A stretch of 42,669 bases of DNA. Source: Clostridia bacterium. Lineage in GTDB: Bacteria; Bacillota; Clostridia; Oscillospirales; CAG-272. Positions within the stretch are counted from its first letter, which is position 1, and the number at the start of each line of letters is the position of its first letter. Position numbers and translations under genes: made by a program. The notes beneath the pieces were generated by a model. The model was given only the letters and a program-made list of their open reading frames with translations, did no database searches and was not told where the DNA came from. The stretch lies in the NCBI GenBank assembly GCA_017625755.1, contig JAGAKG010000002.1, positions 1 to 42,669 on the forward strand, given 5' to 3'. This document shows positions 14,482 through 22,818 of this stretch, in pieces.

Positions 14482-15263
14482 ATTTCTTTATCTCCTATCC
14501 GCTCCTCGAAAAACATCGAACGCGCGCCTTTTTGCGCGAGTAACGCAAATACCGCGTCGAGCTTCTCCTCAAAATCGCTTTGATATTTCGGGTAATCGGG
14601 ATAAAAATACTGCTCGTGTATCATTACATTGATATGCTCGCGCCACGAAAGCTCCTCGAGGCGCGCCAGATTTTCCTCTTTTGAGTAGCTGTTAAGCACG
14701 ATGTCTACGCCCGAATAGGCTATTCCGTCGCGTATGGCAATTTCACCGCGCCTTATTTTGTCGCCGTCGGATTTGTCCGATGTGTATGAGCTTCGCGGCT
14801 CGTCAGGCGTTCCGTAAAGCCCGAGAAGCCCTATGAGGCCGCACTCGCGCACCGCGCGGATTCCACCCTCTGTTGCAAGACAGTAATGAATAGTGGTAGT
14901 CCTTGCGAGAGCGCTCTCCGAGGCAAAACGGATTATCTCACGGTTTGTGCGGGAGAGGTCGTCAAAGACCTCGGCATAATCTGAGCTTTCGTATATTCGT
15001 GACTTTTCGGCTCTCGCGTGGAATGATAGCTTGAGCCAGTCCGCGTTTTTCGCCCATTCTCCGCGGTACTTATCCGTGAAGCGGGAAAGGTTAAAATCCC
15101 CCGCCTCATAGAAAAGATTGAGCTGTATTTTCAGGTCGTACTTATCGTGCAGACGGCGGTATACTCCGAGATAGGGATGCTCGAAAATACTACTGAAGTC
15201 CCCCTCGTTAAGCTCTTTGAGACAGCGAATATTGTCGTCTACCGTGAAGCAAAATGTTTTCAT
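14478..15263 (-). CDS. Polysaccharide-deacetylase-like (NodB-fold) protein
   Basis: A 261-residue cytoplasmic protein with no signal peptide. The start FCFTVDDNI resembles the first metal motif of NodB-fold deacetylases (TFDD), and LKLSFHARAE resembles the HxxxH-region motif with only part of the usual His set. LEELSWREHINVMIHEQYFYPDY provides a C-terminal His. A carbohydrate or amide deacetylase-like hydrolase is the best fit, but the incomplete metal set leaves activity open. It is coupled to the GNAT gene by ATGA. GGAG lies upstream of the ATG. Confidence 0.6.
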   Translation of the reverse strand: MKTFCFTVDDNIRCLKELNEGDFSSIFEHPYLGVYRRLHDKYDLKIQLNLFYEAGDFNLSRFTDKYRGEWAKNADWLKLSFHARAEKSRIYESSDYAEVFDDLSRTNREIIRFASESALARTTTIHYCLATEGGIRAVRECGLIGLLGLYGTPDEPRSSYTSDKSDGDKIRRGEIAIRDGIAYSGVDIVLNSYSKEENLARLEELSWREHINVMIHEQYFYPDYPKYQSDFEEKLDAVFALLAQKGARSMFFEERIGDKEI

Positions 15264-15280
15264 TTATTTCTCCTAAACGC

Positions 15281-15610
15281 TTAAAATAGTCCTTTATTGT
15301 ATTTGATGATGGCTCTGAGTGAAATTACCATACCGACCGCAAGGCCGCCTATAAGTCCTGCTACGCCTAGCAGAGAAAAGAGGGCAAGCGCGGTTATGTC
15401 ATATATAAAAAGCATAATTCCGAAAAAGATGCAGGCGAGACCGCAAATCAGCGTTCCGAGTCCTACCGCTTTGCCGAAAGGCTTTATGTCCGCTTCGGTT
15501 ACTCTGTGTCTGTGATATCGGTGCAGAGAGGATATATTTCCTTTCATATTGAGTACGCCTATAACAGAGATCAATATTCCAAGAGCCATCGGTAGCAGAA
15601 AAGCCGTCAT
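15281..15610 (-). CDS. Small three-helix membrane protein (DUF3784-like)
   Basis: A 109-residue integral membrane protein with three hydrophobic segments: about 3-20, 50-75 and 78-100. A basic His/Arg loop (SSLHRYHRHRVTEADIKPFG) connects the first two. The layout resembles DUF3784 proteins of Firmicutes, whose function is not known. The ATG overlaps the stop of the cupin gene (ATGA), so they are co-translated. Family assignment is tentative. Confidence 0.55.
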   Translation of the reverse strand: MTAFLLPMALGILISVIGVLNMKGNISSLHRYHRHRVTEADIKPFGKAVGLGTLICGLACIFFGIMLFIYDITALALFSLLGVAGLIGGLAVGMVISLRAIIKYNKGLF

Positions 15611-16041
15611 TTTGGTTCTCCTTTAAGTATCATAGTAATATCTGTTTTAGCGATAAGCCTGTCGAGCAATGGATATTCGTTCCAATCCTCGTCACCACCG
15701 CCAAATTTGACAGTATGCAGTATTGCGTTGTCGCCGATAAATATATTGTGAGGAGTACCGACTGAAACAGAGAAAAGGTCACCGCGACATAGCCGTTGGA
15801 GCTTTATTTGGTTTTCTATCAGTAAAGCTATGATTATTACTCCATCTTCAACTATGTAAAATTCATTTTTGACGAAATGAACATGAGATTTCTGCCAACC
15901 GTTGTCTGCGGTTCCGTGTGTTAAAATATACGAGCTTCCGTGGTCGCTTACCAATCGGAAGCGAAGCTCTCCGTTGTCCATCTCATGATGCACGGTGTGA
16001 ATACCGTGTGCGAGAGCTTCATTTTCGGATAATTTTTTCAT
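15607..16041 (-). CDS. Single-domain cupin protein
   Basis: A 144-residue cupin beta barrel. HVHFVKNEFYIVEDG matches the first cupin metal motif (HxH then E), and GTPHNIFIGDNAILHTVKFG covers the second motif with PH. Such proteins bind a metal and small ligands as dioxygenases, isomerases or sensors; the substrate is not evident. AAAGGAG lies 5 bases upstream of the ATG. It forms a pair with the small membrane protein gene. Confidence 0.75.
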   Translation of the reverse strand: MKKLSENEALAHGIHTVHHEMDNGELRFRLVSDHGSSYILTHGTADNGWQKSHVHFVKNEFYIVEDGVIIIALLIENQIKLQRLCRGDLFSVSVGTPHNIFIGDNAILHTVKFGGGDEDWNEYPLLDRLIAKTDITMILKGEPK

Positions 16042-16078
16042 AGACGCTCCTTTGAAGTAAAATAATTTATATCGGGGA

Positions 16079-16801
16079 TTATTTTACTGCCTCGTTGACC
16101 GCGCGTATGACTGTCTCTTTTTCCGCATCCGTCACGGGAATATCGAAACCGTCGAAGCCGTTACCCGAAATATCTCTGCCCGTGAGAGTCTTATACCAGC
16201 AGAGCGCCAACAGATATCTGCCCGCGCCGAGAGAAGCGTGGAAGGTGTCGCGGTGTATTTTTTCTATTCCAAGATTGGTTGCCGCCATCATTGCCTCTCC
16301 GCAGGGGATTATACCGTATGCGCCGATATCCCTTGCGGCTTTTTCGTAGGACTCTCGGATAGCCGAGAGCATATCCTCTGCGGTCCAGTCCGCCGATATA
16401 TTGCGCAGCTTCTCGCTTCCGTCCTCGTATGCCCAGGTCTGGTGCATAACTATTTTTGCGTGAGGCGCGTATTTTCTAACCGTGTCGGCAAGTGCCTCCA
16501 GGTATGGAGAGAAGGTTTCGTATCGCGTGCTTTGTGCGCTCTGCTGCTGGAGGGTTACAAAATCCCATTCGTCACTTGCGAGAGCTTGCGCGATAGAGAC
16601 CTTTATGCCCGTCTTTTCACCGTTGAATTCAAAGTCGTAATCGGCGTTGTTGTCAAGCATATTGATATAGTGGCGACGCAGAGAGCAACCGCCTATATAA
16701 AGGTTTACCGATTTTAATTTGGTACCGTCAGCCTTTGCGATACCGTGCAGATACCTTTGCGCGTCCTGCGAAAAGCTGTTTCCAATGGATAATATTTTCA
16801 T
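16079..16801 (-). CDS. DUF4886 SGNH-type hydrolase
   Basis: A 240-residue cytoplasmic protein. The N-terminal MKILSIGNSFSQDAQRYLHG is the block I GNSF version of the GDSL motif, with nucleophile Ser at about 9. LQQQSAQSTRYETFSPYLEAL is typical of DUF4886, and the C-terminal DTFHASLGAGRYL provides the catalytic Asp-x-x-His equivalent. Probably an esterase or acetylesterase on sugars. The ATG at 16801 is chosen because the longer frame adds a low-complexity Pro/Lys tail with no homology and runs into the upstream gene; AAAGGAG is about 10 bases upstream. Confidence 0.78.
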   Translation of the reverse strand: MKILSIGNSFSQDAQRYLHGIAKADGTKLKSVNLYIGGCSLRRHYINMLDNNADYDFEFNGEKTGIKVSIAQALASDEWDFVTLQQQSAQSTRYETFSPYLEALADTVRKYAPHAKIVMHQTWAYEDGSEKLRNISADWTAEDMLSAIRESYEKAARDIGAYGIIPCGEAMMAATNLGIEKIHRDTFHASLGAGRYLLALCWYKTLTGRDISGNGFDGFDIPVTDAEKETVIRAVNEAVK

Positions 16802-16868
16802 AGGGTCTGTTCTCCTTTTCGGATAAGTATATTTATGTTTTATTTTCGGTTGCGTCGGCGCGTTGGGG

Positions 16869-17504
16869 TTATTTTTCGTCGCGGATGTAGAAGAACTGTT
16901 CGGGTCCCGTGTCACGCATCAGCAATTGTTTTTTTCTGAATTTAACCATAATGAGGTATGATACATAGAGATCTCCGCAACAACCGCCTAGATGTGCCGC
17001 AAAAAGCAGGGCGGACAATAAATAATATAGCGGGCTGACAAAATACAGCGCGACCGCAATCGGCAGAAAGATCAGTGTGAAAAGGACAAATGGGGAGAGC
17101 ACCGCGATAAGGGCGGTCTTTCGGTATGTAAATATATGCGGTACGCCGCAAAACGCACAGGTCAGGCTCACTCCGAAGGTAAGCTTTTCGCCTGTGAGCG
17201 ACTTATATGCAATGCCGTGTACCAGTTCGTGCAGAACTATATATACTATATATGCAAGCAGTGTTGCGATAACTATCAGCTCGGAAGTCATAACATTTCC
17301 CGAGCCTGCTCTTATGATATTCCACGACAACTCACCGTTTATATAAAGGGGAATATTGGCGACTACCATCACGAGCACCATAATTACCAATGCAATAATA
17401 TTGAAAATGATTCCGAATTTCGGAGCTTTTGCATTTATGTATAGTGCCTGTTTGTAGCCCTCGGGCAGTTCTTTCTCAAAATTTTGACTTTTTGTAATTT
17501 TCAT
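16869..17504 (-). CDS. DUF3267 putative membrane zinc metalloprotease
   Basis: A 211-residue membrane protein with about four to five hydrophobic helices. The zinc-binding HELVH motif (92-96, in VLHELVHGIAYK) lies in a membrane-associated helix, as in the DUF3267 family of putative site-2-protease-like zincins. AHLGGCCGDLYVSYLI near the C-terminus contains an Asp that may be the third ligand. The substrate is unknown. Convergent or overlapping genes are absent; the DUF4886 gene follows 68 bases downstream. Confidence 0.75.
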   Translation of the reverse strand: MKITKSQNFEKELPEGYKQALYINAKAPKFGIIFNIIALVIMVLVMVVANIPLYINGELSWNIIRAGSGNVMTSELIVIATLLAYIVYIVLHELVHGIAYKSLTGEKLTFGVSLTCAFCGVPHIFTYRKTALIAVLSPFVLFTLIFLPIAVALYFVSPLYYLLSALLFAAHLGGCCGDLYVSYLIMVKFRKKQLLMRDTGPEQFFYIRDEK

Positions 17505-17582
17505 ATTTTTATTGTTTTTCCTTTCGATAGGTTATCTAAAGTGTAGCTTTATGTCTCGTTTCAAACTTGGCGCGTATCGATG

Positions 17583-17599
17583 AGACAAACGACACTTTC
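17583..17599 (-). repeat. Copy A of the serine-recombinase 3'-tail sequence
   Basis: The 17-mer AGACAAACGACACTTTC is identical to 18083-18099 and is a two-mismatch version of the end of the intact recombinase gene (19087-19103). Read on the minus strand it encodes VESVVCL, like the VESLVCL at the recombinase C-terminus. Homology stops right after it. Confidence 0.55.
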
Positions 17600-17623
17600 A
17601 ACACGGCGGAGAAATAAAAAAGA

Positions 17624-18025
17624 TTAAGTAATATCGTTTTTTCTCATAAACTCATCCAGCAATATAAAGAATCTGATAAATTCATCTATTGCCGACATCA
17701 AGCTGTAATCAAACCGATAATTTTTGCAAATATAATTATCTTTTAATTCTATACCGAAATGATAATTCTGATCTTTTTGAGCAAATAAGTCATAATAATA
17801 TTGCGTATCACAGCTATACTCTATAAATGTTTCGCCATCATCGGAAACAACATAACCGTCATCAACAGGATAAATATGCAATATTAATCTTTGATAATTA
17901 AAATATAACACCACCGGCAACTCAATTTGAAACGATTCACCGTTATTGATGCTTTCCCATTGGCATATTTCCAATTGCTTTTCTAATTTTTCGCTTATTT
18001 CTTTTGCTTCATAATATTGTGCCAT
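17624..18025 (-). CDS. DUF1828-like small protein, unknown function
   Basis: A 133-residue soluble acidic protein. ELPVVLYFNYQRLILHIYPV followed by GYVVSDDGETFIEY resembles the beta-sheet core of DUF1828 proteins, which appear in defence and mobile contexts. The match is weak. The ATG at 18025 is preferred: AGAGG is upstream, whereas the longer frame starts with TTG inside a relic of the recombinase tail. It lies between two copies of that tail (17583 and 18083), so it may have arrived as cargo. Base composition is more A/T-rich than in the neighbouring housekeeping genes. Confidence 0.6.
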   Translation of the reverse strand: MAQYYEAKEISEKLEKQLEICQWESINNGESFQIELPVVLYFNYQRLILHIYPVDDGYVVSDDGETFIEYSCDTQYYYDLFAQKDQNYHFGIELKDNYICKNYRFDYSLMSAIDEFIRFFILLDEFMRKNDIT

Positions 18026-18070
18026 AAGACCTCTTTCGTTTCTGATAGATTTTTTTGAATCCGAATCGCT

Positions 18071-18102
18071 TATTTTCTTGTCAGACAAACGACACTTTCG
18101 AC
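18071..18102 (-). pseudogene. Copy B: relic of a serine recombinase C-terminus
   Basis: On the minus strand the sequence reads THVESVVCLTRK followed by TAA. The intact recombinase at 19074-20750 ends TQVESLVCLTRK and TAA. DNA similarity runs from the stop codon through the Val-Glu codons and then fades. It is best read as the surviving 3' end of a second, lost recombinase gene. Confidence 0.65.
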
Positions 18103-18171
18103 ATGGGTCATAAGGTCAAAAGGTATTTTTTGTGCCAAAAACGGGGGTTGTAAAGCCAAAAGGTATATTTA

Positions 18172-18867
18172 TCAACCATCACAGCCCAAAACACGTAGTC
18201 CTTCTACCACCCCGTGTTTGTATTCGCTTATAAAAGACCCCACTTTTAAGTAATATATTTTTTCATCGGTTATAATAATCGGTGTAAAAAACTTATTGTA
18301 TCTGTATCTGTGAGTTTCAACATCAACAACGGTTTCTTTGATATAGTTTTTCAACACATCAAGATTGTGGTCGATGCTTTCTCTAACGAAAATATATCCT
18401 ATATTGTAGGTTGTCATACCTTTGCTGAATTGCTCCAAAAGCGTTGCAATATCTACTGTCATGTTTATTTGCAACAATGCTACATAATAATGACTAACAA
18501 CAATTCCACCATCACCGACATCATCCTCAATTTTTCTGTGAAAAATATTTTCTGCTATTTTTGCATATCCACGAGTTTTGAGCTTTTCGATAAGCTCGTT
18601 CGCAGTTACAGAATATTCAATAGCGGCAAAATCTAAGTTCTGTATCTTGTTTTTGATCCTAACAGAATCGTAAGCAACGAGTTTTTTATAATTGAGTACA
18701 ATAACAGCAATCGCCGAAATTAAGCTAATGCATGCAATGCTTGCAAACACACAAAAAATAAGTATGTTTTTCTCTTTCAAGAAAAAGCCAGAGAAAAATA
18801 ATATCGGGGCAGCTGCAAGAAGAATAAAAAATAATACAAAAGTAAAAATATACTTTTTGGTTGTCAT
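18172..18867 (-). CDS. Two-helix membrane protein, unknown function
   Basis: A 231-residue protein with two membrane helices near the N-terminus (about 6-28 and 35-58) and a soluble domain of alternating strands and helices after them. It has no recognised motif. The C-terminal domain has VVSHYYVALLQINMTVDI and VETHRYRYNKFFTPIIITDE. The ATG at 18867 follows AAAGGAG by 5 bases. A longer in-frame extension runs through the REP palindromes and is not credible. A/T-rich, and flanked by recombinase tail copies, it may be cargo of a lost element. Confidence 0.6.
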   Translation of the reverse strand: MTTKKYIFTFVLFFILLAAAPILFFSGFFLKEKNILIFCVFASIACISLISAIAVIVLNYKKLVAYDSVRIKNKIQNLDFAAIEYSVTANELIEKLKTRGYAKIAENIFHRKIEDDVGDGGIVVSHYYVALLQINMTVDIATLLEQFSKGMTTYNIGYIFVRESIDHNLDVLKNYIKETVVDVETHRYRYNKFFTPIIITDEKIYYLKVGSFISEYKHGVVEGLRVLGCDG

Positions 18868-18987
18868 ATTTGCTCCTTTCGATATGTTATACCAAACAGC
18901 TGTAAATTGAAGTTTCGAGTATTGCTCAAAACTCACATTTGTCCCCACGCAAAATTGGGGGGCTTTTTGATTTTGAACACCGTAATC

Positions 18988-19062
18988 GTAGGGGCGAACT
19001 GCGTTCGTCCGCATAATTGGGCAAAAATTTCTCATTTTCGGGCGAACACAGTTCGCCCCTAC
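18988..19062. repeat. BIME-like pair of inverted REP palindromes with GTAG feet
   Basis: Two palindromes face each other: 18988-19012 on plus and 19039-19062 on minus. Each starts GTAGGGGCGAAC and ends in a GTTCG-type return arm. The foot GTAG plus GGG is the same as in the pair inside the RAYT gene, although the stem sequences differ (CGAAC instead of AGGGG). They lie in the non-coding gap between the recombinase stop and the membrane protein start. Confidence 0.75.
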
Positions 19063-19073
19063 GGGTTTTGCGG

Positions 19074-20750
19074 TTATTTTCTCGTCAGACAAACTAAACT
19101 TTCGACTTGTGTATCGTTGTCCAAACATATTTCCATATCTTCCTCAATGATCGGTAGCTTGAATTTGATGGATTTCAGCCACTGTCCGTTCGGTTTTCGT
19201 TCTTCAAAGATATGGATTTCGGAGATCAGCGATTCCATAAGCTGACGGCGTTCAACATCATCCATTACGGCGTACAGCTTGTCAAAGTAAATTAATACCT
19301 TGTAGATATTATCGGCTGTTAGCTTTTCCGCTTCTATTACCGTTTTCTTTGCTTTGGCCTCGATCAGTAAGGACTCCGTATCCTCGATCTTATCATACAT
19401 CTTGTATAGGCGATCATCGAGGTCTGCCTTTCGTTTGATGTAGTGCTTATCATCAGGATCAAGGGAGTCAATTTCTTCGAACAGTCTTGACTTGATGGAA
19501 TAGCACTGTCGGAGTTGCTTTTCGTAGTTGGCGATCTCTTGCTCGATTGCAGCGGTATCCACCTTCATACTGATTTTCTGTTGCATCAATGCCGCAAACT
19601 TTGGATTGCTGACCAGCTTGGTGATAACCTCTGCCACAGCAGTTTCCAAAAGTTCTTCGTGAATTTGCTTCTTATAACCGCATTTATGCCCACGCGTCAT
19701 TGTACGGTGTTTGCAGCCATAGTAATAGAAGTCCTTGTATTTCGTGCCATCCGCTTTATGCTTGACACTCTTATTTCCATACATACCGGCTCCACAAATC
19801 GGACATTTGAGCAAACCCGTCAACAGATGCACTTTATTGTCTTTACCGTGATTGACTTTCTCATATCTCCTTGCCTGTGCCAATAGTTTCACCTGCGCCT
19901 CATGCCAGAGTTCTTCGGAAACAAGGGCTTCATGCACCCCATCGACCAATAAGTAATTGTCCTGTTCTACAAGGCGATAGTCATTTCTTGTGCCATGCAC
20001 CTTTTCCGTTCTGCGTCTGCCATAAGCAATTTTACCACAGTAAACAGGATTTTTCAATATCCTACGAATAAGAGCCGCATCAAATAGAGGATTTTTTCCG
20101 TTCTGCCGTTGGATTTTACCAATACCGTGATTGGCAAGGTATCGGGCAAGTCCATTGGCGCCCATATCGGTATGCACATACTTGTCAAAGATGATGCGAA
20201 TTGCTTCGGCTTCTTCCTCATTGACGAACAGATTACCTTTTTCAAGCGTGTATCCGTAAGGAGCAAAGCCGCCGTTCCATTTACCCTCCCGAGCTTTCTG
20301 GATTCTGCCCTCCATCGTCTGAACACGGATATTTTCACGCTCAATCTCGGCGACTGCTGACAGAACGGAGATCATCAACTTTCCTGCATCCTTGGAGGAA
20401 TCGATTCCGTCCTCAACACAGATCAAATTGACACCGAAATCCTGCATTACCTGTAAGGTGGATAACACATCTGCCGCATTTCTACCGAAACGAGAAAGCT
20501 TGAACACCAACACATAAGAAACACCGTCCTTGCCGGATTTGATGTCTTCCATCATACTGTTGAACTCTAATCTTCCCTCGATGGACTTACCGGATTTACC
20601 AGCATCCTCATACTCACCTGCAATCTCATAGCCATTGTACTCGGCAAATGCTTTCATTCTGGCTTTTTGAGCATCCAGAGAGTATCCCTCCACTTGTATC
20701 GTGGTGGATACTCTCGTGTAAATATATACTTTTATCTTGTCTTTTTTCAT
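19074..20750 (-). CDS. Large serine recombinase (site-specific integrase)
   Basis: A 558-residue recombinase that cuts and rejoins DNA through a phosphoserine link. The resolvase domain (about 5-150) begins KVYIYTRVSTTIQVEGYSLD with catalytic Ser at about 15 and includes VLVFKLSRFGRN and AEIERENIR. The Recombinase domain contains PYGYTLEKGNL and LIRRILKNPVYCGKIAYGRR. A zinc ribbon (CPICGAGM, then a second Cys pair) and a C-terminal coiled coil follow. The ATG at 20750 follows GAGG by 8 bases; a longer frame would start at the promoter -10. The gene is complete, but no other intact element gene is seen next to it. Confidence 0.92.
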   Translation of the reverse strand: MKKDKIKVYIYTRVSTTIQVEGYSLDAQKARMKAFAEYNGYEIAGEYEDAGKSGKSIEGRLEFNSMMEDIKSGKDGVSYVLVFKLSRFGRNAADVLSTLQVMQDFGVNLICVEDGIDSSKDAGKLMISVLSAVAEIERENIRVQTMEGRIQKAREGKWNGGFAPYGYTLEKGNLFVNEEEAEAIRIIFDKYVHTDMGANGLARYLANHGIGKIQRQNGKNPLFDAALIRRILKNPVYCGKIAYGRRRTEKVHGTRNDYRLVEQDNYLLVDGVHEALVSEELWHEAQVKLLAQARRYEKVNHGKDNKVHLLTGLLKCPICGAGMYGNKSVKHKADGTKYKDFYYYGCKHRTMTRGHKCGYKKQIHEELLETAVAEVITKLVSNPKFAALMQQKISMKVDTAAIEQEIANYEKQLRQCYSIKSRLFEEIDSLDPDDKHYIKRKADLDDRLYKMYDKIEDTESLLIEAKAKKTVIEAEKLTADNIYKVLIYFDKLYAVMDDVERRQLMESLISEIHIFEERKPNGQWLKSIKFKLPIIEEDMEICLDNDTQVESLVCLTRK

Positions 20751-20846
20751 ATCGTCTTCCTCATTAGTGCTGCCGTATGTAACACCGTTATATACCTTCG
20801 CACCGAAACTGCTTTCAAAATAGGTTTGGACACTCATCACACGCAT

Positions 20847-20875
20847 ATTATATCACATAATATCGGTCTTTTCAA
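20847..20875 (-). promoter_or_regulatory. Promoter of the serine recombinase
   Basis: Minus strand: -35 TTGAAA (20870-20875), 17-base spacer, -10 TATAAT (20847-20852). The leader to the chosen ATG is about 90 bases. It overlaps the end of the small relic frame upstream. Confidence 0.75.
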
Positions 20876-21089
20876 TAGATTCCTCGAAAAGTTTGGAATT
20901 GTTTACATTTTCTTTTTTTGAGCCGTCCAAACAAACCGATGGTTCGGGAAGATTTTCAATGTCCAGAACCCCCGCATATTTTTCAATTAAGTTTGCCAAT
21001 AAATCAGCAAATTCGCTCCACTCATCCTTTTTTCTATTATCTATAAAGACGTACCTCCTGCGCTTTGCTGTGACGATATGTATAGGCTC
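20853..21089 (-). pseudogene. Small open frame without a start codon, probable element relic
   Basis: Read on the minus strand, a 78-codon frame includes TAKRRRYVFIDNRKKDEWSE, then FADLLANLIEKYAGVLDIEN and LPEPSVCLDGS, and ends TDIM before TGA. The composition looks like a real protein, but no ATG, GTG or TTG suits its beginning. A second frame upstream (about 21040-21155) starts at a TTG behind GGGAGG and overlaps it, suggesting one ancestral gene split by a frameshift. Probably a small accessory gene of the element that carried the recombinase. The family is not recognised. Confidence 0.4.
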
Positions 21090-21279
21090 TCAGCCCAGTT
21101 AAACAATTTTCGGTTTTATCGTAAATTTCGCTTTTTTCTCTTATCAAATCATTCCTCCCTTCGTTTTGATAATTTCTTTGGTTAACAACTCTGCTATTAC
21201 AGTTTTGGTCCTTTCACCTATAAACACGCTCGAGGGTGGTGTTTTTCTACAAAAAAGTTGAAATGTTCATAAAAAATTA

Positions 21280-21329
21280 AAAAACGCACCTTGTTTGCGG
21301 TGGGAATTCTGCATTCAAAGTGCGTTTTT
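21280..21329. terminator. Hairpin with A and T flanks
   Basis: Stem AAAAACGCAC (21280-21289) with GTGCGTTTTT (21320-21329) around a 30-base loop. It separates the recombinase region from the DUF4143 gene. The rest of 20751-21468 holds only the relic frame and the two promoters listed. Confidence 0.55.
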
Positions 21330-21405
21330 AGGGTGTAACAAACTATTAATGTGGTAAAAAGGGGATATGTATGCAATTATTCGCTATAAAAATGTGTAAA
21401 TTGTC

Positions 21406-21434
21406 TTGACGATTCGCTAATAAAAGTGTATAAT
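21406..21434 (+). promoter_or_regulatory. Promoter of the DUF4143 ATPase gene
   Basis: -35 TTGACG (21406-21411), 17-base spacer, -10 TATAAT (21429-21434); the leader is about 30 bases, with GGAGG 5 bases before the ATG. Confidence 0.8.
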
Positions 21435-21468
21435 AGTGGTGATAATAAATAATGTAATGGAGGTTCGT

Positions 21469-22818
21469 ATGTATTTAACAAGAAAAATAGATGCTTTTCT
21501 TACAGAATGGAAAAACGCTGAACAGAAAAAGCCTTTGATTGTGAAAGGATGTCGGCAAATCGGGAAAACCGAATCGATACTTCATTTTGCGAACGATAAC
21601 TATGAGAGTGTTGTTGAAATCAATTTTGTAAGAGATGAGAAATACAAAAAAATTATTGCCGACGGATATGATGTTGATAGTATTATAAAAAACATTTCGA
21701 GAATTGATCCTTCAAAAAAGTTTATACCGCACAAAACCTTGATCTTTTTTGATGAGATTACCGAATTCCCCGAAATTGCCACCTCACTCAAATTTTTTAG
21801 AATAGATGGACGATTTGATGTAATTTGTTCAGGCTCAATGCTTGGTGTAAACTACAAGCGAATTGAAAGCAACAGCGTTGGAAACAAGACAGACTACACG
21901 ATGTACTCTATGGATTTTGAGGAGTTTTTGTGGGCGAAGGGATATAGTGATGATGCGATTTCCGATATGCTCGCTCATATGAATGAGATGCATCCGTTTA
22001 ATGAATTGGAAATGGATATTTACCATACACTTTTTCTTGATTTTTCTATTCTCGGCGGTATGCCCGCAGTGGTGAAGGATTACATTGAAAAAGGCACATT
22101 TGAAGGTTCTTTAGATACACAAAGACAGCTTATTGCCGACTATAAAGAAGATATTCGCAAATATGCCGAGGGATTAGACCAGACACGCGTCATAAACGTA
22201 TTTAATAGCATTGCGCCCCAGCTTGCAAAAGAAAATAAAAAATTCCAAATCGTAAAGGTGGCCTCGGGAGCGCGTTTTAGAGATTACAGAGGGTGTGCCG
22301 AGTGGTTAACCGATGCAGGTATTGTGAACGTATGCTATTGTCTGAATTTTCCTGAGCTTCCCTTGAACGGAAACTGTGACACCGATAAATTCAAACTATA
22401 TTTTGCAGACACGGGTTTGCTTGTATCGTTGCTTGATGAGGAGGCGGGAGAGGATCTCCGCGCAAACAGAAACTTAGGCGTTTATAAAGGAGCTCTCTAT
22501 GAAAATATTATGGGAGAAGCTCTTACTAAATCCGGATATAATCTCTACTACTATAAACGTGAAGATTCTACTCTTGAAGAAGATTTCTTTATAAGGAGTT
22601 CAGAATCCTTGATTCCCGTTGAGGTAAAAGCCAAAAGCGGCAAGGCAAAATCTTTACGTACTTTGATTGATTCTGAAAAATACCCCGATATTCAGTACGG
22701 ATTTAAGTTCTCGTATAATAATATCGGTTACAGCGATAAAATTTTTACTTTCCCGTATTTCTGCGCTTTCTTGCTGAAGCGTTTTATGAAAAACTTTTCT
22801 CCCGATAGGTATATATAA
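21469..22818 (+). CDS. AAA-type ATPase with DUF4143 domain
   Basis: A 449-residue protein of the widespread ATPase/DUF4143 family, whose cellular role is unclear. Walker A is GCRQIGKT at 27-34, Walker B LIFFDEI at 91-97, and VICSGSMLG provides the sensor region. The DUF4143 part covers about 200-420. It ends with a PD-(D/E)XK-nuclease-like LIPVEVKAKSGKAKSLRTLI segment (ExK motif). The family is often carried on mobile or variable chromosome regions, which fits the neighbouring recombinase. The ATG at 21469 is chosen for GGAGG at 5 bases; in-frame upstream codons are inside the promoter-proximal leader. Confidence 0.88.
   Translation: MYLTRKIDAFLTEWKNAEQKKPLIVKGCRQIGKTESILHFANDNYESVVEINFVRDEKYKKIIADGYDVDSIIKNISRIDPSKKFIPHKTLIFFDEITEFPEIATSLKFFRIDGRFDVICSGSMLGVNYKRIESNSVGNKTDYTMYSMDFEEFLWAKGYSDDAISDMLAHMNEMHPFNELEMDIYHTLFLDFSILGGMPAVVKDYIEKGTFEGSLDTQRQLIADYKEDIRKYAEGLDQTRVINVFNSIAPQLAKENKKFQIVKVASGARFRDYRGCAEWLTDAGIVNVCYCLNFPELPLNGNCDTDKFKLYFADTGLLVSLLDEEAGEDLRANRNLGVYKGALYENIMGEALTKSGYNLYYYKREDSTLEEDFFIRSSESLIPVEVKAKSGKAKSLRTLIDSEKYPDIQYGFKFSYNNIGYSDKIFTFPYFCAFLLKRFMKNFSPDRYI

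Noticed and set aside
17583..19073. Toxin-antitoxin or defence island
   Set aside because: The DUF1828-like and membrane proteins have no partner gene, nuclease motif or toxin signature.
18868..19128. N-terminal extension of the two-helix membrane protein
   Set aside because: The extension runs through the REP pair and the recombinase tail; the internal ATG has a perfect AAAGGAG.
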